DNA of 64,000 nt, taken from the NCBI GenBank assembly GCA_002270565.1, contig NQMI01000031.1, positions 306,820 to 370,819 of the forward strand, given 5' to 3'. This DNA is from Stenocarpella maydis. Lineage: Eukaryota; Ascomycota; Sordariomycetes; Diaporthales; Diaporthaceae. The position numbers and the translations under genes were made by a program. Of this stretch, positions 33,662 through 46,300 are shown one piece after another. The notes under the pieces are model-generated. The model was not told the DNA's origin. It searched no databases and saw only the letters and a list, made by a program, of their open reading frames with translations. The stretch's first letter is position 1, and every line of letters starts with the position of its first letter.

Positions 33662-35277
33662 CTGATTGGTCGGCTCGTAGGAAGTCATGTTGCCATCTAA
33701 TTTTGCAGTTGCGCTGCACATAAGAAGGATTACAGTCGAATGTTTGATGATACCACATCCAGAACCATAATGCAAATCATGATGAGATAACATACCATAC
33801 AATTACGCCATGGCATGCAGTGTATCTTGATACAAGAGTTCTGAACGATTCATGAAGGACAGGTGAATGTCAGGCAGCCCTCACAGAGGACCATATCCTA
33901 ATTTGGGACGTTAGTCTCTCGATGTACACGAAAGGTAAACTTTCTAATGATAGGTATAGAGAACATTATCATAACCACAGGTATAAGGATGTCGGATAAC
34001 ACAAGACTCGAGCTGAATTATGACGATACTAGCGAAATTTTGATGGGAATCCGGGGGGGGGGGTTAAGGCATACACTGTCCCTGATTAAGAGTTCGACAG
34101 GATTTGGAACGACCAGATCAGGTAAGTTGTCAACGATAGACCAAGTACAAGGCTTGTGAACGTTGCTTTAGCTGATGGCGCCAGTATATAGGAGAAAGAG
34201 AGCTGGTGATCGGTCTTGGGGAATGATTATTTGTACGTGCTTGCAAATGGCTTACAAGATGACAAGATCATGAGTATCCTTGAGTTATTTGAGGGACAAT
34301 TTGTCCAGGAAAGCATATCCCCTATATGGAGTGACCGACTGGGCAGAGACGCCAAGTGCTTCCTCGGGTGGTAGTCAAATAATCCGGGCCCAGAGAGTGG
34401 GCGCGCTTTAGTAGTCTTGCGGGTTGCAGATCTAGTGTAGAGAAGAAGTTGAATAGGCGAGCCGCACGGCGTGATCTCCGATGCCTGTGGGGTAGGCGCT
34501 AAGGGATGAGGGTAGTACTGTAAGTTGTAAGTGCGCGAGAAGTCTCGGGTCCAGTTGTTGGATATCGATCTTATCCTTCATTACCTGTTACGAGTCTTGG
34601 GGCAATGCAATACACCCGCGGATGCCCAATGCCATATCTACGGCACCGCAGCTAATGGGCTTGGCACACAGACCTGAGGAAGCCATCTCGACTATGCAGT
34701 GTACATCCCCAGGTGAGGGATTTGGGACGGGACAATCATTGGATTGACATGTTCGTTTTCACTTCAGGGCCCAGAGGTGCAAACCAGGGCAGGCGGGGAA
34801 GGTGGGGTGGAAACAAGTGGGAAAACATGTGGTTAGGAGAAGCATACAACCAATCCTGCTTTGATGTCAGACTGCCAAAGGTCAAGCTCGGCGGGCTGTG
34901 CATGAGGTACACGCCTGCCAAGACGTCACTGAGCTGCCACGGTCTAGCCCGCGCCAGCAGGCCTGCAGGACCGGGATCCAGCTGGAACACGCCTGGGCCA
35001 AGCATTCTGCTCGGTACTCGGTGGTGGGGTGACGTATGGGCCTGCTTCACAGCTTCAACAGGCAGCGATTCGCCCAGAGGTTTCCTTTCAAGAGGGAACG
35101 CTCGACCCAGTCTTGACTGCGCCTCCCAGACGCCGACCTAGTATAGTGTACAGCCCAGACTACAAATACAGACTTCAGACTGGACTCACTCTCGAGATCC
35201 ACATCCACATCCAGATCCAAATTCACATTCAGCATCTCCACCCTCCACTTACACCAGCAGACGCGCACACCGCAGAC
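33662..35277. other. Intergenic region upstream of PMP3
   Basis: About 1.6 kb without a supported gene. An open frame at 34713-35141 (+) lacks domain character and overlaps the PMP3 promoter region. The last 120 nt (35150-35277) are CA/TC-rich with repeated ATCCACATCCA-like units, typical of a leader. Confidence 0.5.
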
Positions 35278-35756
35278 ATGGCCAGCACCGTCAGTGTCGT
35301 CCTCCTCATCCTCATCACCCTCTTCTGTGAGCAACCCTCCCGCAACAAGAACCCCCGAAGAAACCTCTGCTGACCCCAAGATCCCAGTCCCCCCCGTCGG
35401 CGTCGTCATCGTCGCCGGCTGCGGAGCGGACGTGCTGATCAACATCTGCTTAACAGTCCTCGGGTACGTTCAATTGACCTCCTCCCCCAATCGACTCCCT
35501 TCTCATGCACCGTTCCACCCCCCCCCAACTTCCCATTCCCGCCGCTAACCCAGTCCCCCACCACAAAAACAGATACATCCCAGGCCACATCCACGCCTTC
35601 TACATCATCTACGTCTACTACAGCCGCGCCGACCACCCAGCCTCGGAGCGCGCCCCGGGCATCTACTCGGAGCGCGTGCAGACGGGCGGGCGCGGCTACC
35701 CCGCGGCGGCGGGCGGCTACGGCACAATCAACAACCAGACCCCGGTCCCCGCCTAG
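35278..35756 (+). CDS. PMP3: Pmp3/UPF0057 family plasma-membrane proteolipid
   Basis: Exons are 35278-35326, 35388-35463 and 35573-35756, with introns of 61 and 109 nt (GTGAGC...CAG, GTACGT...CAG). The product is 102 aa. Two hydrophobic segments form the whole Pmp3 core: VSVVLLILITLFFPPVGVVI and GCGADVLINICLTVLGYIPGHIHAFYIIYVYY. The PPVGV turn and the DVLIN...LGYIPGHIHAFY signature are diagnostic. Pmp3/RCI2 proteins sit in the plasma membrane and limit Na+ and K+ influx and membrane hyperpolarisation; loss causes salt sensitivity in yeast. The tail after residue about 60 (ERAPGIYSERVQTGG...GTINNQ) is longer than in yeast Pmp3 (55 aa) and typical of filamentous fungi, where several paralogues carry such tails. 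Expression is often stress-induced in the family; no element is identified here. Confidence 0.93.
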
Positions 35757-38700
35757 ACGACGAGGGAACAGGCGGCGTAGGAGGAGGAGGGGAGGGGGGG
35801 GAAACTGGGCGGTGGCATTCTTGATGACGAGACAACGTTGGACAGGGAAGCAATGAGTCGTTTTCTGGAGGTGGCTTGTGGCATCGGGTGGCCTTTTTTT
35901 TTGTGCGCGTGCGGGCGGATTGCAAATGCTCTATCGTGATGATACCTTGTGATGGGAGTGAGCTTTGATTTGGGTTTCCGTACAACCCTGGCACAGCGAG
36001 CCGGCGGTATCGTATAATTCCGTGCCGAGGTTCCCCTCGTGGAAGACATGGGCAGTAGGCTGACAAGCCCGTCTCCTGGGTTACGTTGATGTGCGTGGCG
36101 TGCATTCTCGGAATTCTAGCAGTCAACTTTGAACAACACGCACGGCGACGTGACAAAGATGGTATATAGGCTCGGAGAGCGCGGTTCCACCAGCGCCGAC
36201 ATTATTGAGTTTTATCCTATCTACTTATTGAATCCATTTTGTAATATGCACCGAGGTATCGAACACGAGATATGCAGTCTCAAAAAAAAAAACCACCAAG
36301 AAAACAAGAAACCCCCCCCCCAAAAACCCCCCCCCTTCCTGGTGCGGAAACCGCCCAGGGTCCACAACCCTTTGGAGGACCACACTCAGTCCATCACACA
36401 GTCGATGATTTTGTCTCCGTTGACCATCACCTACCAAAACGCCACTGACGAGACTTCATTTGCTGCGCTGTAATGGTTAAATTGCATTTCCTTTATTTTG
36501 CTGCAAAATTCTTGCGTCATTATTGATTCTGTGAAACGAACGCGTTCATCGAGCCCGTTTTCGCGCCGAGCTCCGTCACCCTCCCAGCCTCTCTCGACCC
36601 TGCGAGACTCACCCGCAATCCCGCACCCCGACCCGTAACCCACATGCAGCCAGCCTTGCTGCCCGTCGGCGCGGCTTTGCGCGTCGAACAGCTCAACAGC
36701 TCATGAACATGCGTGCTGGCCGCCCGTCCCAGACGCGCAGCGCAGAGTATATTTGCGTGCATGGTGGCGGACCATGGGTTGGGCCGGGCAAGCCCATGAT
36801 ATGCTTCCATCCGAAAGCCGTCGCTGATTCTGGTTGAATCTCTCCTGACAGCACGATTACTTTCCTTCAGCCATCACACATCGACCAGCTGCTTCTTTCT
36901 CGTCAGCGAACATGGGCACCGGAATGGAAAAGATTGCTTGCCCGAAAATGTCTCACGTATTTCCCACGTGCATGCTTCTTACTTGCGTGGGCCCCTGAGC
37001 AGAGCTGGCGAGTCTGCGCTCACCGCGTTATGCAGAGACCTGGGCTGCGTCTGTCACACTCGAACCTGCAGGTGGCCCAGAAGGGCGCCAGAATATCCGG
37101 GGCCAACAGCAAGGCTGCCGCGTGAAATGAGCGGGGCGTGTGTGTCCTTCTTGTGCGAATCATTGGACGCCGTCGTGTGCGCAATCGAGGCTTCCGACAC
37201 CCACACCATTCGATTCCCACTTGGGCTACAGACAAACTGGTTCCTGCTGGCGGCAGCTCAGTGCCACTCGCTCCTGTGGGAAGCCTCGCTTTGCACAACA
37301 CAGCTGGAGTTGTGCATGCCCAGTTTCAGCGCCGTGCCATGCTGCTGCAGCACATCAGATCGGACCATACCACGCTGCCGCCAATGAGCCCTGCGCACCT
37401 GGCACCACCACCCAGGTCTGCCAGGCTGTTTAGCCAATTGCTGCCGGTGATTTTCCACTTGTCCGTCTTCACCTTGTGCAACATGGGACCAGCTCTGTCG
37501 CTCACTCAAAATCAAGCAGGCATGTTTTCCAGGGGGCCCTGCTTGATCAAGCACAGTATGGAGTACGGTAGTTTCCCGCCAGATCCGGCATCACAGGGGT
37601 CTCTGGAGCAAGCGGGTGGATGTGGCATCTTCGCAGAGACCAACGTCGCTACCCGTCTTCCGCGAAGCGCAGCCTTTCCGATTTGAGTCTCGTCCTGTCG
37701 CTCCTCTGCGACGTCTTCTGTGTACCCACGTCCGGCTTTCAGCTTTGGGAGCTCTGACTCAGGGCCATTGCTCCTCCTTCCACGGTGATGATGACAGAAA
37801 CGCAGCTCGCACTGGACGGAACAACGGTCATCAGCTTGCTCCAAAGCAAGTGTGGGCGGCTAAAATGGCATTTTGGGCGCATGTCGCGTGGGTCACTCCC
37901 CTCGGTGTGCTTCTTTTGGCCAGAAATCCCCCCTGAAGCAGGGCGGAGGTGGCTTGTGAAAACTGACAGACAACCTGCATGGCGCTTCGTGCCTGGGAGG
38001 GCGGGACGAGGATATGGTTCGCCCGCGGTCGGTGGCCCTGCCCGCGGTCGGATCGCACTACGTCCTGCATAACCCAGTGGCAAGGCTCACTCCAATTGAT
38101 CAATGGCTGTCGCATGTCTGGAGTGCCTAGCTTCTCCCCACCAAGAGTGCATTGGCACGCAGACCGAACATGTGCGTCGTCGGAGACACCCAGTTCCAAA
38201 CGAACGAGACCCTGTGCGGCTCCGGCCTGCAGTCCAGAAAGATCTAACGACACCAGTCCCCCATTCCCCAACTTTAACGTGTTCCACGTCACTACACACA
38301 AGATGGTACTCGATCGCCTAGACATCCCTTGTACCTCTTCCTTGTGCGAGTCTGCAAGCTGTCCCCCATGCCGTGCCCTGTCGTTATGGTAGGAGCTACG
38401 CTTCGGATCTGCAAGTGCAGAAGGAAAGTCTTGTCCAGAGGCCGCGCCATGTTCTTACTGTGCATCCATGAGTGGGTGTAGGAGAGAATCTACAGAGATA
38501 TATTCCTGTTGCCCCCCGTCCTGGAGGCTGTTGCTCGAGCACGCCCTTCCTCTCCTCCCACACACACCTCGTCTTTCATATGCCATTGCCTGTGCGAGCT
38601 GGGAGACTTCGGTGCTTGGACTCGACTCCCCTGCGGCCAAGCTTCTCATCCCCGCAACGCAAAGACCCTCTCTCTGACGGCCCCTGGTTCATCACCATCG

Positions 38701-38869
38701 CTTACCTTTGAGCGGCGTCCGGCGTCGATCCTCTACCAAGTCGCCTTGTCCAGTGGACTTCTGTCTTGCGGCTGAATTGCGCACCGCCTCCTCTGGGGCG
38801 CCGCTTGGAGAACTCAGCTTCTCACCTCTCGAAGCTTGCCCTTAGCACCTCACCAATACCGCACACAAG
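35757..38869. other. 3.1 kb gene-free stretch
   Basis: No coding frame with family character is found on either strand. Poly-C and poly-A runs lie at 36281-36336. Frames around 36.9-38.4 kb (both strands, up to 182 codons) are open because of GC-rich composition only. The part from about 38510 to 38869 is C/T-rich on the plus strand and is the likely promoter and leader of the gene at 38870. Confidence 0.45.
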
Positions 38870-39640
38870 ATGTCTGTGTATTCCCGTCGGTCATCGTCCT
38901 CGTCCTCGGGTCGATCAAGCTCCTCCACCATCACGGTGAAATCGACCGACCTCAAAGTCCCTCGGAGCAAATCTCTCTCAGTCGTCACCTACCTCGCCGG
39001 CGGCGACCCCCGGAAGCACAAGAACCTCCGCCGGCAGAAGACCACCACCGAGTACGAGAATGGCACCTACGAGACTACTTCGCAGTACTTTTGGGTGCGG
39101 GACCCCTATGCGTCCACTTATTATTGGGACGGTGATTACGACGACTACGATGATCGCTCGAGCACCTATAGCGGAAGCTCGCGCGGGAGCTCACGCCGCA
39201 GCAAGCACGGTGGCCACAAGGGCCGTGGGGTGCCAGCCCCCGTGCCGGTGCAGCCGATGCCGCCCCCACTACAGCACCCAATGGCCATGCCGGGAATGGG
39301 GATGGGGATGCCGCCGGGCGGCATACCGCCTCACATGGGTGGGCATCCGCACCCGATGATGGGAGGCGGTCCGCCCCCGGTGCAGGTCGTGGATGATATC
39401 TTGGAGGAGGACGACGCCGCCTCCATGTACAGCGGGAGCAGCTACATGAGCGACAGCTCCTACGGCTCGCACGGGGTGCCTCCGCCACATCCAATGGGAA
39501 TGCCGCCGCCAATGCACATTGGCCCGTCACCCGTGGGTCCGCCAATGATGCACGGTGCGGTCCCACCGCCGCCACGCTCGCACCACGGCAGTGCTGACAA
39601 CGGTGGTGGCGACTTACCTGAGTTTTTTACATTGTCATGA
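38870..39640 (+). CDS. Disordered Ser-rich and Pro/Met/Gly-rich hypothetical protein, intronless
   Basis: 256 aa. The N-terminus is a Ser/Arg tract (SRRSSSSSSGRSSSSTI), followed by a more ordered region (SVVTYLAGGDPRKHKNLRRQ, then TTSQYFWVRDPYASTYYWDGDYDDYDDR) rich in Tyr and Asp, which is the part most likely conserved. The second half is low complexity with Pro, Met, Gly and His (PMPPPLQHPMAMPGMGMGMP and similar), interrupted by a short acidic segment (VDDILEEDDAASMYSGSSYM). There is no signal peptide, membrane helix or cysteine. Composition is like that of scaffold or RNA-granule proteins, but no function can be assigned. The CT-rich leader and the clean stop support a real gene. Confidence 0.65.
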   Translation: MSVYSRRSSSSSSGRSSSSTITVKSTDLKVPRSKSLSVVTYLAGGDPRKHKNLRRQKTTTEYENGTYETTSQYFWVRDPYASTYYWDGDYDDYDDRSSTYSGSSRGSSRRSKHGGHKGRGVPAPVPVQPMPPPLQHPMAMPGMGMGMPPGGIPPHMGGHPHPMMGGGPPPVQVVDDILEEDDAASMYSGSSYMSDSSYGSHGVPPPHPMGMPPPMHIGPSPVGPPMMHGAVPPPPRSHHGSADNGGGDLPEFFTLS

Positions 39641-40886
39641 ATGAATCGATGGCCATACTTGATGATGAGCGTATTGATAAGTGCACAAACTGATGATCTG
39701 TTGATTTTATCATTTCACGGGGTTGGAGTTGGCTGGAAGGAATCCGCTGATTTTTTTTTTTTGGAGGTACTGATAACTATGTTATTATTGAAAAACAGAA
39801 CTGCCAGATCGGTCAAGTTTGGGCTTTGGTCTCTGGCGTTCTTCTTATTCTTAACTGCCGTTTTTGGCATATTCAGGAGGTTCGGACGGTACTCCTGGGC
39901 GGGTGGGTTGGTGTATTTGATTCAAATGCGATGTACATCATGACTCTTTTCTTATGAACTGAACCAAAAATTATGAAGCGCAGTTATCGTCGACCGTCTC
40001 ATCCCAATCTGATGACCTTCCATATTCTCACTCGTGCAAGGACTGCTTTGTGGAGTATATCTTGGGTTATGTCACAGTCGCCAACAAATACACCGAAACC
40101 AAATTTTCGCGTACCACGCACACTCTCTCGCGCACCTTTCACAGCATGTTTAGCAACAAGACACGAAAATCATCCCGCTTTACTCGGTCAAGACTCACCG
40201 AGCATACCGTACAGCAAGCAAGCTTTCGAGTCCGAGTCGCCGGTATAGCGTTCCCGCTCACTGAATCATTCGCGCATTGTCGCCCTTCTCTCCTTACTAT
40301 CGGTCGGTGAAAGCAAGAAATTGGGGTGGGGGGGAGGGGGGGGGAAGGTGTGTCACGTTTTCTGATTTGTTGGTTGTAGTTCGGACGCCGTGCCATTGTT
40401 CCGGAGCACTCGGTGGTCTGGTTGGTGGGAAGCGGGCATGTGGCTTCCGTCATAGCTTGTGCGAGCATGCGCGGCGAGGGTGGAACAGACAGACCAAGTT
40501 CGCGTGACTGGTCCGCAAGTGTTTGGTTATTTGTATTCCTTTTTTGAATTGTGTGGCCGCCCACCACTGCCGCTTACCCGGGCTGATGGTACTTAGGCAG
40601 ATTGCGGCGAGGACTTGTGTCTGTGTGTACACTTGAATACAGAGGGGAGATGGATGCACCCATAACCCCCTGTGTGGACTCATGCTTATCTACGCTAGCC
40701 AGAATACAACTTGTACCCTTGGCCGTTCCATGCTGCGAGGTGCGTCTGGGATGACCGGGGAAGGTCGAGTCTTGGGTCTGGGTGTAGGCAGGCATTAATG
40801 CATGTGGTGAACGAGGCTCCCCTGAATGTACGCATCTATTATCCCCACAACATCTACCGCCGCCTAGCCATCAACCCGGCGGCGAC
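39641..40886. other. Intergenic, convergent 3' ends
   Basis: About 1.25 kb between two converging genes. No supported coding frame. It contains a T10 run (39751-39761) and a G-rich patch (40324-40345). Confidence 0.5.
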
Positions 40887-42306
40887 TCACAGCCTGGGCT
40901 TGAGCCCGGCCATAGTCCCGTCCTTCCTCCTGTTCGACTCGGGCCCGACGCTCTTGACGAGTGCCACGAAGTCGTCGTCCATCATGGCCTTGGCCCGCTC
41001 GCCCGTGGCCTCCACCCACCGCCTGTACTCGTCCTCCTCCCGCCTCCACCGCTCCCACTCGGCCCGGATGAACTCTGCGGCGCCGGCGGCAACCTCCCCG
41101 GGCTTCTCCATGGCAACCAGGTGGCCCGTCCCGACGACGACCAGCTCCTTGACCCTGCCTGCGCTCGCCCCGCCGCTGCCGCCGACGCCGTATCCCGTCA
41201 CCTCCATCTTCTCCCGGCGCACCTCGGGCGTGCAGACGACGCTGTCCTCGCCCGCGACCCACAGCACACCTGGCCTCAGCTCTGGCAGCCTGCGGGCGGT
41301 GGCGGGGGTGGGCGGCTGGTAGAAGGGGAAGTTTGGGTAGTTGTCGACATCGTCGGTGGCGTCGGGGATGAGGCTCCTGTCAAAGGTCCTCGCCCCCGTG
41401 GCAGGGTCCCTGGCGCCCTGGTGGGTAGGGCGGTAGTACGTCAGGCACTCCATGTGCTTGGTGGTGGTCAGGGTGACCTCGCCGCCCGCCGCGTCCGGGT
41501 GCAGCGCGGTCGGGCAGTCGCGGAACCCGAAGCGGACGAGGCGGTCGACGGCGCGCGGGTCCCAAGTCGAGTAGAACTTGTTCTTGCGCACGCTGCGCTC
41601 GGCCTCTGCGCGGCTGGGCCAGACATCCCTGCGGCCGGAGGAGGCGCGCAGGGTTCCGAAGCCGTACAGGGGCCCCAGGCCGTGCTGGCGGGTCAGGACG
41701 GGGTCGACCATGACGAGGGCGGAGAAGAGGCGCGGGTGCATGAGGCTCAGGTTGGCGATGATGTTGCCGCCGAAGGAGTGGCCGACGCCGACGAGGGGCC
41801 GGGGCATCTCGGCGCGGAAGACGTTGGTCAGGTGCAGGAGGTCGCGCGCGTGGTCCAGCCACGACGGGTCGTTGCCCAGCCGGCCCTCGTTGAGCACCCC
41901 GCTCGCGCCCTGCCAGGCTATGTCGGCCATCCAGACGGAGCGGACGTTGAGGCCCTGCCTGCGGAGGGCGTGGAGGAGGTCCTCCCACAGCGGCTCGTAT
42001 AGTTCCTGTGGTCATGGTTGTGGTGTTAGTCGGTCTCTTGGTGGTCTAGGCGCGTGTAGATCGTGGGCACGTGAGTGGGTGAGTGAGATGCTGGGTGGGT
42101 GGCTGCGAGTTTACCTTGACAAAGCCATTGGCGTGAGACGCAATGATGGTTATGTCTCCTGGATTCGGGTTACGATTGTCCTTGGGGATGTATTGTTTTA
42201 CCGCGAGCCGGAGGACTTCCTCTTGTGAGTGCGCCGTTGCTCGAGGGTACTCCCGGACATGCTGGGCGTCCACGACATGCTCCTTGATATCGAACAGAGT
42301 TGACAT
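40887..42306 (-). CDS. Alpha/beta hydrolase with C-terminal peroxisomal signal (AKT2/LPX1-like)
   Basis: Minus-strand exons are 42306-42115 and 42005-40887; the intron is 109 nt (GTAAAC...CACAG). The product is 436 aa. The N-terminal part has the family's oxyanion motif (IIASHANGF). The nucleophile elbow is VGVGHSFGGN with Ser at about residue 141, the acid is probably in VDPV or GEDSVV, and the His is in VVGTGHLVAMEKP. The protein ends in KPRL; the last three residues PRL match the PTS1 tripeptide pattern for import into peroxisomes. This architecture is that of fungal hydrolases related to yeast Lpx1 and to accessory hydrolases of Alternaria host-selective toxin clusters (AKT2/AFT2 type). 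Most fungal members are not in toxin clusters, and no biosynthetic core enzyme is nearby, so a peroxisomal esterase or lipase is the safer call. It is divergent from the lipase-like gene at 43346. Confidence 0.85.
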
Positions 42307-43345
42307 TGTGTTTGTTATTTCTCGGCCAGCTTGTCGGTTGTGGATGGTTCTGAGCTGTGGATGCGGTCTCGCTCTCCGTCCTCTCTGGCTGACCCGTCCG
42401 TGCTATATACCTAGGAAAGTATTATGACCCCAATGAGTCTGATAGATGCTTAAATGTGAATCTGACTGGGCTCGTGAGATATGACGCATTGAGGATATCC
42501 ATACGAGCCGGGTCCACGACGAGCATTATCATGTTCCCGGTAGAATACCTCGTCTAAGACGCCCGGCAAGTGACTCGCAAAGAGCCGTTGTACCTCGGCG
42601 CAATCAACCCCTACCCACTAGTGTAAACATACGTAGTAGTGTATCTGCACCCCACCTCCCCCCCAAACAACCAAACTTTCATTTCCTCTGCCCAGGGTTT
42701 CCAAACCCTCTCAAGCATACGGAGTACACTACCGAGTACACTACTTGTTTGGTAAACTCCAGGTACGTACCAAGAGTGGGTCTGGAGATTTCCAGGGGCA
42801 CCAGGGCTCAGTGCCCAGTGCTGGGGTCACTGAGAGCAGCGGCAGCTTGAAGCTACCTACCTACTTAGGTACCTAGGCACTCAATAAATACCTAGGTACG
42901 CCAGCTGACTACACTATGGAGTTACAGTCTCAGAAAGGGTCATGACATCACTCCCCTGGGGGTCCTAACCCCCCCCCCCCCAAAAAAAAAGGGCATGCCA
43001 ACGAGATTGGACGCAATGAAACCACAATGGAGCCAAGAACGTGCAGACGGCTCTCGTCAGACATCAGATCTCCTTAAATAAAACAAAGTACGAAGTACTG
43101 AACCGATGGGCCTGCCCCACGCTCCCTTAACCTTCTTGCGGCTGCTGCGGCTGAGGCCCCTTTATGTGACTTGAGAGACCAACTGATTAAGGAGGACGAC
43201 GACGACGACAACAACAACAGCAGCAGCAGCAACAACGACAACCGTCTGCCCGTCTGCCCGTCTGCCTCTGTATCTATACTATAACCTTCCCAGGGACTTC
43301 AGATCGGACACCCAGGCCGCCCGGGCTGTTGAACAGGTCGCCGCC
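42307..43345. promoter_or_regulatory. Divergent promoter region between two hydrolase genes
   Basis: About 1 kb between divergent start codons; no gene supported. It contains TACCTA/TAGGTA motifs in several orientations (42857-42900, including TAGGTACCTAGG and TACCTAGGTA), the direct repeat CGGAGTACACTACCGAGTACACTAC (42720-42744), a C11-A9 homopolymer (42970-42990), and trinucleotide tracts (GAC)n-(AAC)n-(AGC)n at 43196-43240. These are followed by three CGTCTGCC units in the leader of the gene at 43346. Confidence 0.5.
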
Positions 43346-46300
43346 ATGAATAAGATGAACACGGCCACTGTTGGGCTGGCCGTAACACCCACCGTCTTAT
43401 CAACATTTATATCTCACGTATGTTTGCTGACTGGTGGCCGACATTGGGCGAGAGCACCGCCTTCCGAGGACCCAGCATCCCCTCGAGCTTGCTAACCAAT
43501 GTGGCTGTCCCGTCTAGTTCCTCAACCGCAAGCCTCTGCACCAGCGCCCGACAGCCCATCTGTCCTACGACGAGGGCTTGCACCTCATTCGCTCGTTCCT
43601 GCAGTATGTCTCGCACCATACCGTCGAGGAGCTACAGGCCTTCACGGCCCAGCGGGTCCCCCACCCGCAATGGATCAAGGTCGACGACGTCAAGGTCCCT
43701 GCCGACCAGCTCGAGCACGCCGCCCGCGTCCTCGAAGCCCAGCTCGGCCCGGAAGGCATTCGAAAAATTGGGGGCCGCAAGTGGTGGCAATGGCGGAAGC
43801 CCGACACAGGCGCACTGCACGCAGAGTGGATCGAGATGCGGTCAGACTATAACGAGCGCAAGAAGAACAAGGACCCTGGCAGGCGGGTCATGCTCTATGT
43901 CCACGGCGGCGCATACTTCTTTGGCAGTGTCGATATGCACCGCTACCAGATGCAGCGCCACGCCCGGAAGCTCAAGGCCAGGATATTCGCTCCGGACTAC
44001 AGGCTGTCGCCTCAGTTCCCCTTCCCTTGCGGCCTGCAGGACTGCCTGGCCGCCTATCTGTACCTCCTCACCGTACAGGAACCCGGCACGATCGTGCTAG
44101 CGGGCGACTCTGCAGGAGGTGGCATGGTCATGTCCATGCTGGTAACACTGAGGGACCAGGGGCTGCCGCTCCCCGCTGGTGCGGTGCTGATAAGCCCCTG
44201 GGTTGATCTGACCCATTCATTTCCCTCCGTGGCCGGTGACGCTCCTTTCGATTACATCCCGCAGTCTGGATTCCATCACAAGCCGTCACCAGCATGGCCG
44301 CCGCCTGACGATGACGAAATGAGGGAGCTGAAGAGGCTGGCCTTGTTGGAGAAACAGAAAAGGCAACGTACGTGTCTACACATAAAGCTGGTACGAGAAG
44401 AAAAGACTGCGACTGACTCCAAGATAAGCCCAAACGCTGGGTAAAGACCCGGAATCAGAACAGACTACACCGACGAGCCGCGATATTGCTGGAAATTCCG
44501 GAACGCATCTGTCACTCGTCGTAGATGGCAAGACGGTGGAAATAAAGGAGCAGATTCAGGCAAGCCTGTCTCCAGTTTTTCGACGGTAACCACGTCTAAC
44601 AGGCTGCAGATGTACACAACCAATGAGCTCTTGTCACATCCCCTTGTGAGTCCTATCATGCAGGCAAGTCTTGGGGGCCTACCTCCGCTTCTTGTCATGG
44701 TCGGGGGCGGAGAGATACTTCGAGACGAGCAGATATATCTTGCTCATAAGTGCGCCAACCCGTCCAAATACCCGCCACCAGAGTCGGCACTAGACGACCG
44801 GGGTCGAGATCAGATCAAACAGTACAAACCGACGGACGTGCAGCTTCAGGTCTGGGACGATCTATGTCATGTCGCTCCGACGCTCAGTTTTACCAAGCCG
44901 GCCAAGTACAGTAAGTGCCACTCTTATCCTGATACAGTTCCCCGGTCTTTGTGTCTGGACACGTTCTAGTGTGTATCACTTTGGGGCCCGTAGCAGGTGA
45001 TTAACATGTGCTAGTGTACCGTTCCGTGGCCCAGTTCAGCGCTTGGGCACTGGCGAGAGCACAAAAGAGGGATATCGAGATTCGTAAGCAGCTTCCGAAG
45101 ACATTTTTTAAACCCACTGAGAACAACAACCTCCTTGGAGCCTGTTCTCAAAAGCCGTGGCCATACTGTGGCCTATCTCACCTTGCGTTGGCATGAGACT
45201 TCTCCTGAAAAGCTGACCCCCAATACTGCAGTGGATGACGACGACATCTCGGTCATATCTACCTCGAGCTCCGACTTAGATAAGGAGGAGGCCACAAAGG
45301 TGAGATAGTCTCTTTCCTTGTTTGTGGACGTCACAAGGCTGACCAAGTCTGCCCAAGCGCGACGAGGAAGCCGCCATGGAGGAATCTAAAGGCCAGGTTG
45401 GGAAAGCTGGCGATGTCCTGCCACCATTCAAGAACCACATGGTCAGGCAGAGAGTAACAAGACACGGCGTCATCTTCCCCTTGGCTCCCGCTTCTGAGCT
45501 CCCAGGCTGCACGATTCCGACAGAGCTTGTGGGTGTGGTGAAGGAAGGCACTGTGAAGAAATGGCTCAAGCAGAAGAATGAATGGGACCGCCGATACGCC
45601 TCGACCAAGAAGAAGGTCCACAAGAAATTCGTACAGGACTTGGCCGTTGGCTACGAGGGTTTCGGCGAGGGGGAGCTACCGCCCCCAAGCGCTCTCTCAG
45701 GCAGGAGGAAGAAGGGCGACAAGGAGGTCACAGGGGTGGCCAAGCGCGCGAAGAGCATGGGGTTGGCGATGTGGTCTGGCTGGGGATCGAAACACGACAA
45801 AATGACCATGGACCGGGAGGAAAAGGCAGAGAAAGAAGGACCCGATGGTGTTGAGTTCACAGCCGCGACAGCAGCGGAAGGCGAGGGCGCTCGGTCGTTC
45901 ACCGAAATCGAAAGGCAGGGCACCGCCGCACCGCACTCACCACCTGGGAGCCCCAGGAGCCGTTCGAGGAGAGTGACAGTCAGAGACGAAAGACAAACAG
46001 AAGAGGCGGGCGATGTGGACGAGAACGCGAGCGTTGCGCACCTACTGGCCAATAGGGAAGACAAGGACGCGAAGCAGACGGTTCCAGTGCTTCTCGCCCC
46101 GGACCATGTTCCAGAGGTAGCGATCGGGTCAACGGGGAAGCGCCCCTACGTGGACGGTATAGCAGTGCCGTTCAGCATCAAGAAAGAGGCCGACACGGCG
46201 AGCATGATGACGCTGACGAGTTATATGACAGCGGGAGGCGGGCCGGCGTCGCCGAGGCTCCCGTCATCCCGGCCCATGACACCCAACACGCCGGCCGACA

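Noticed and set aside
34713..35141. 142-codon plus-strand frame upstream of PMP3
   Set aside because: It overlaps the PMP3 promoter region and has no domain character.
37138..37686. 182-codon plus-strand frame
   Set aside because: GC-rich intergenic sequence with several overlapping frames on both strands, none with family character.
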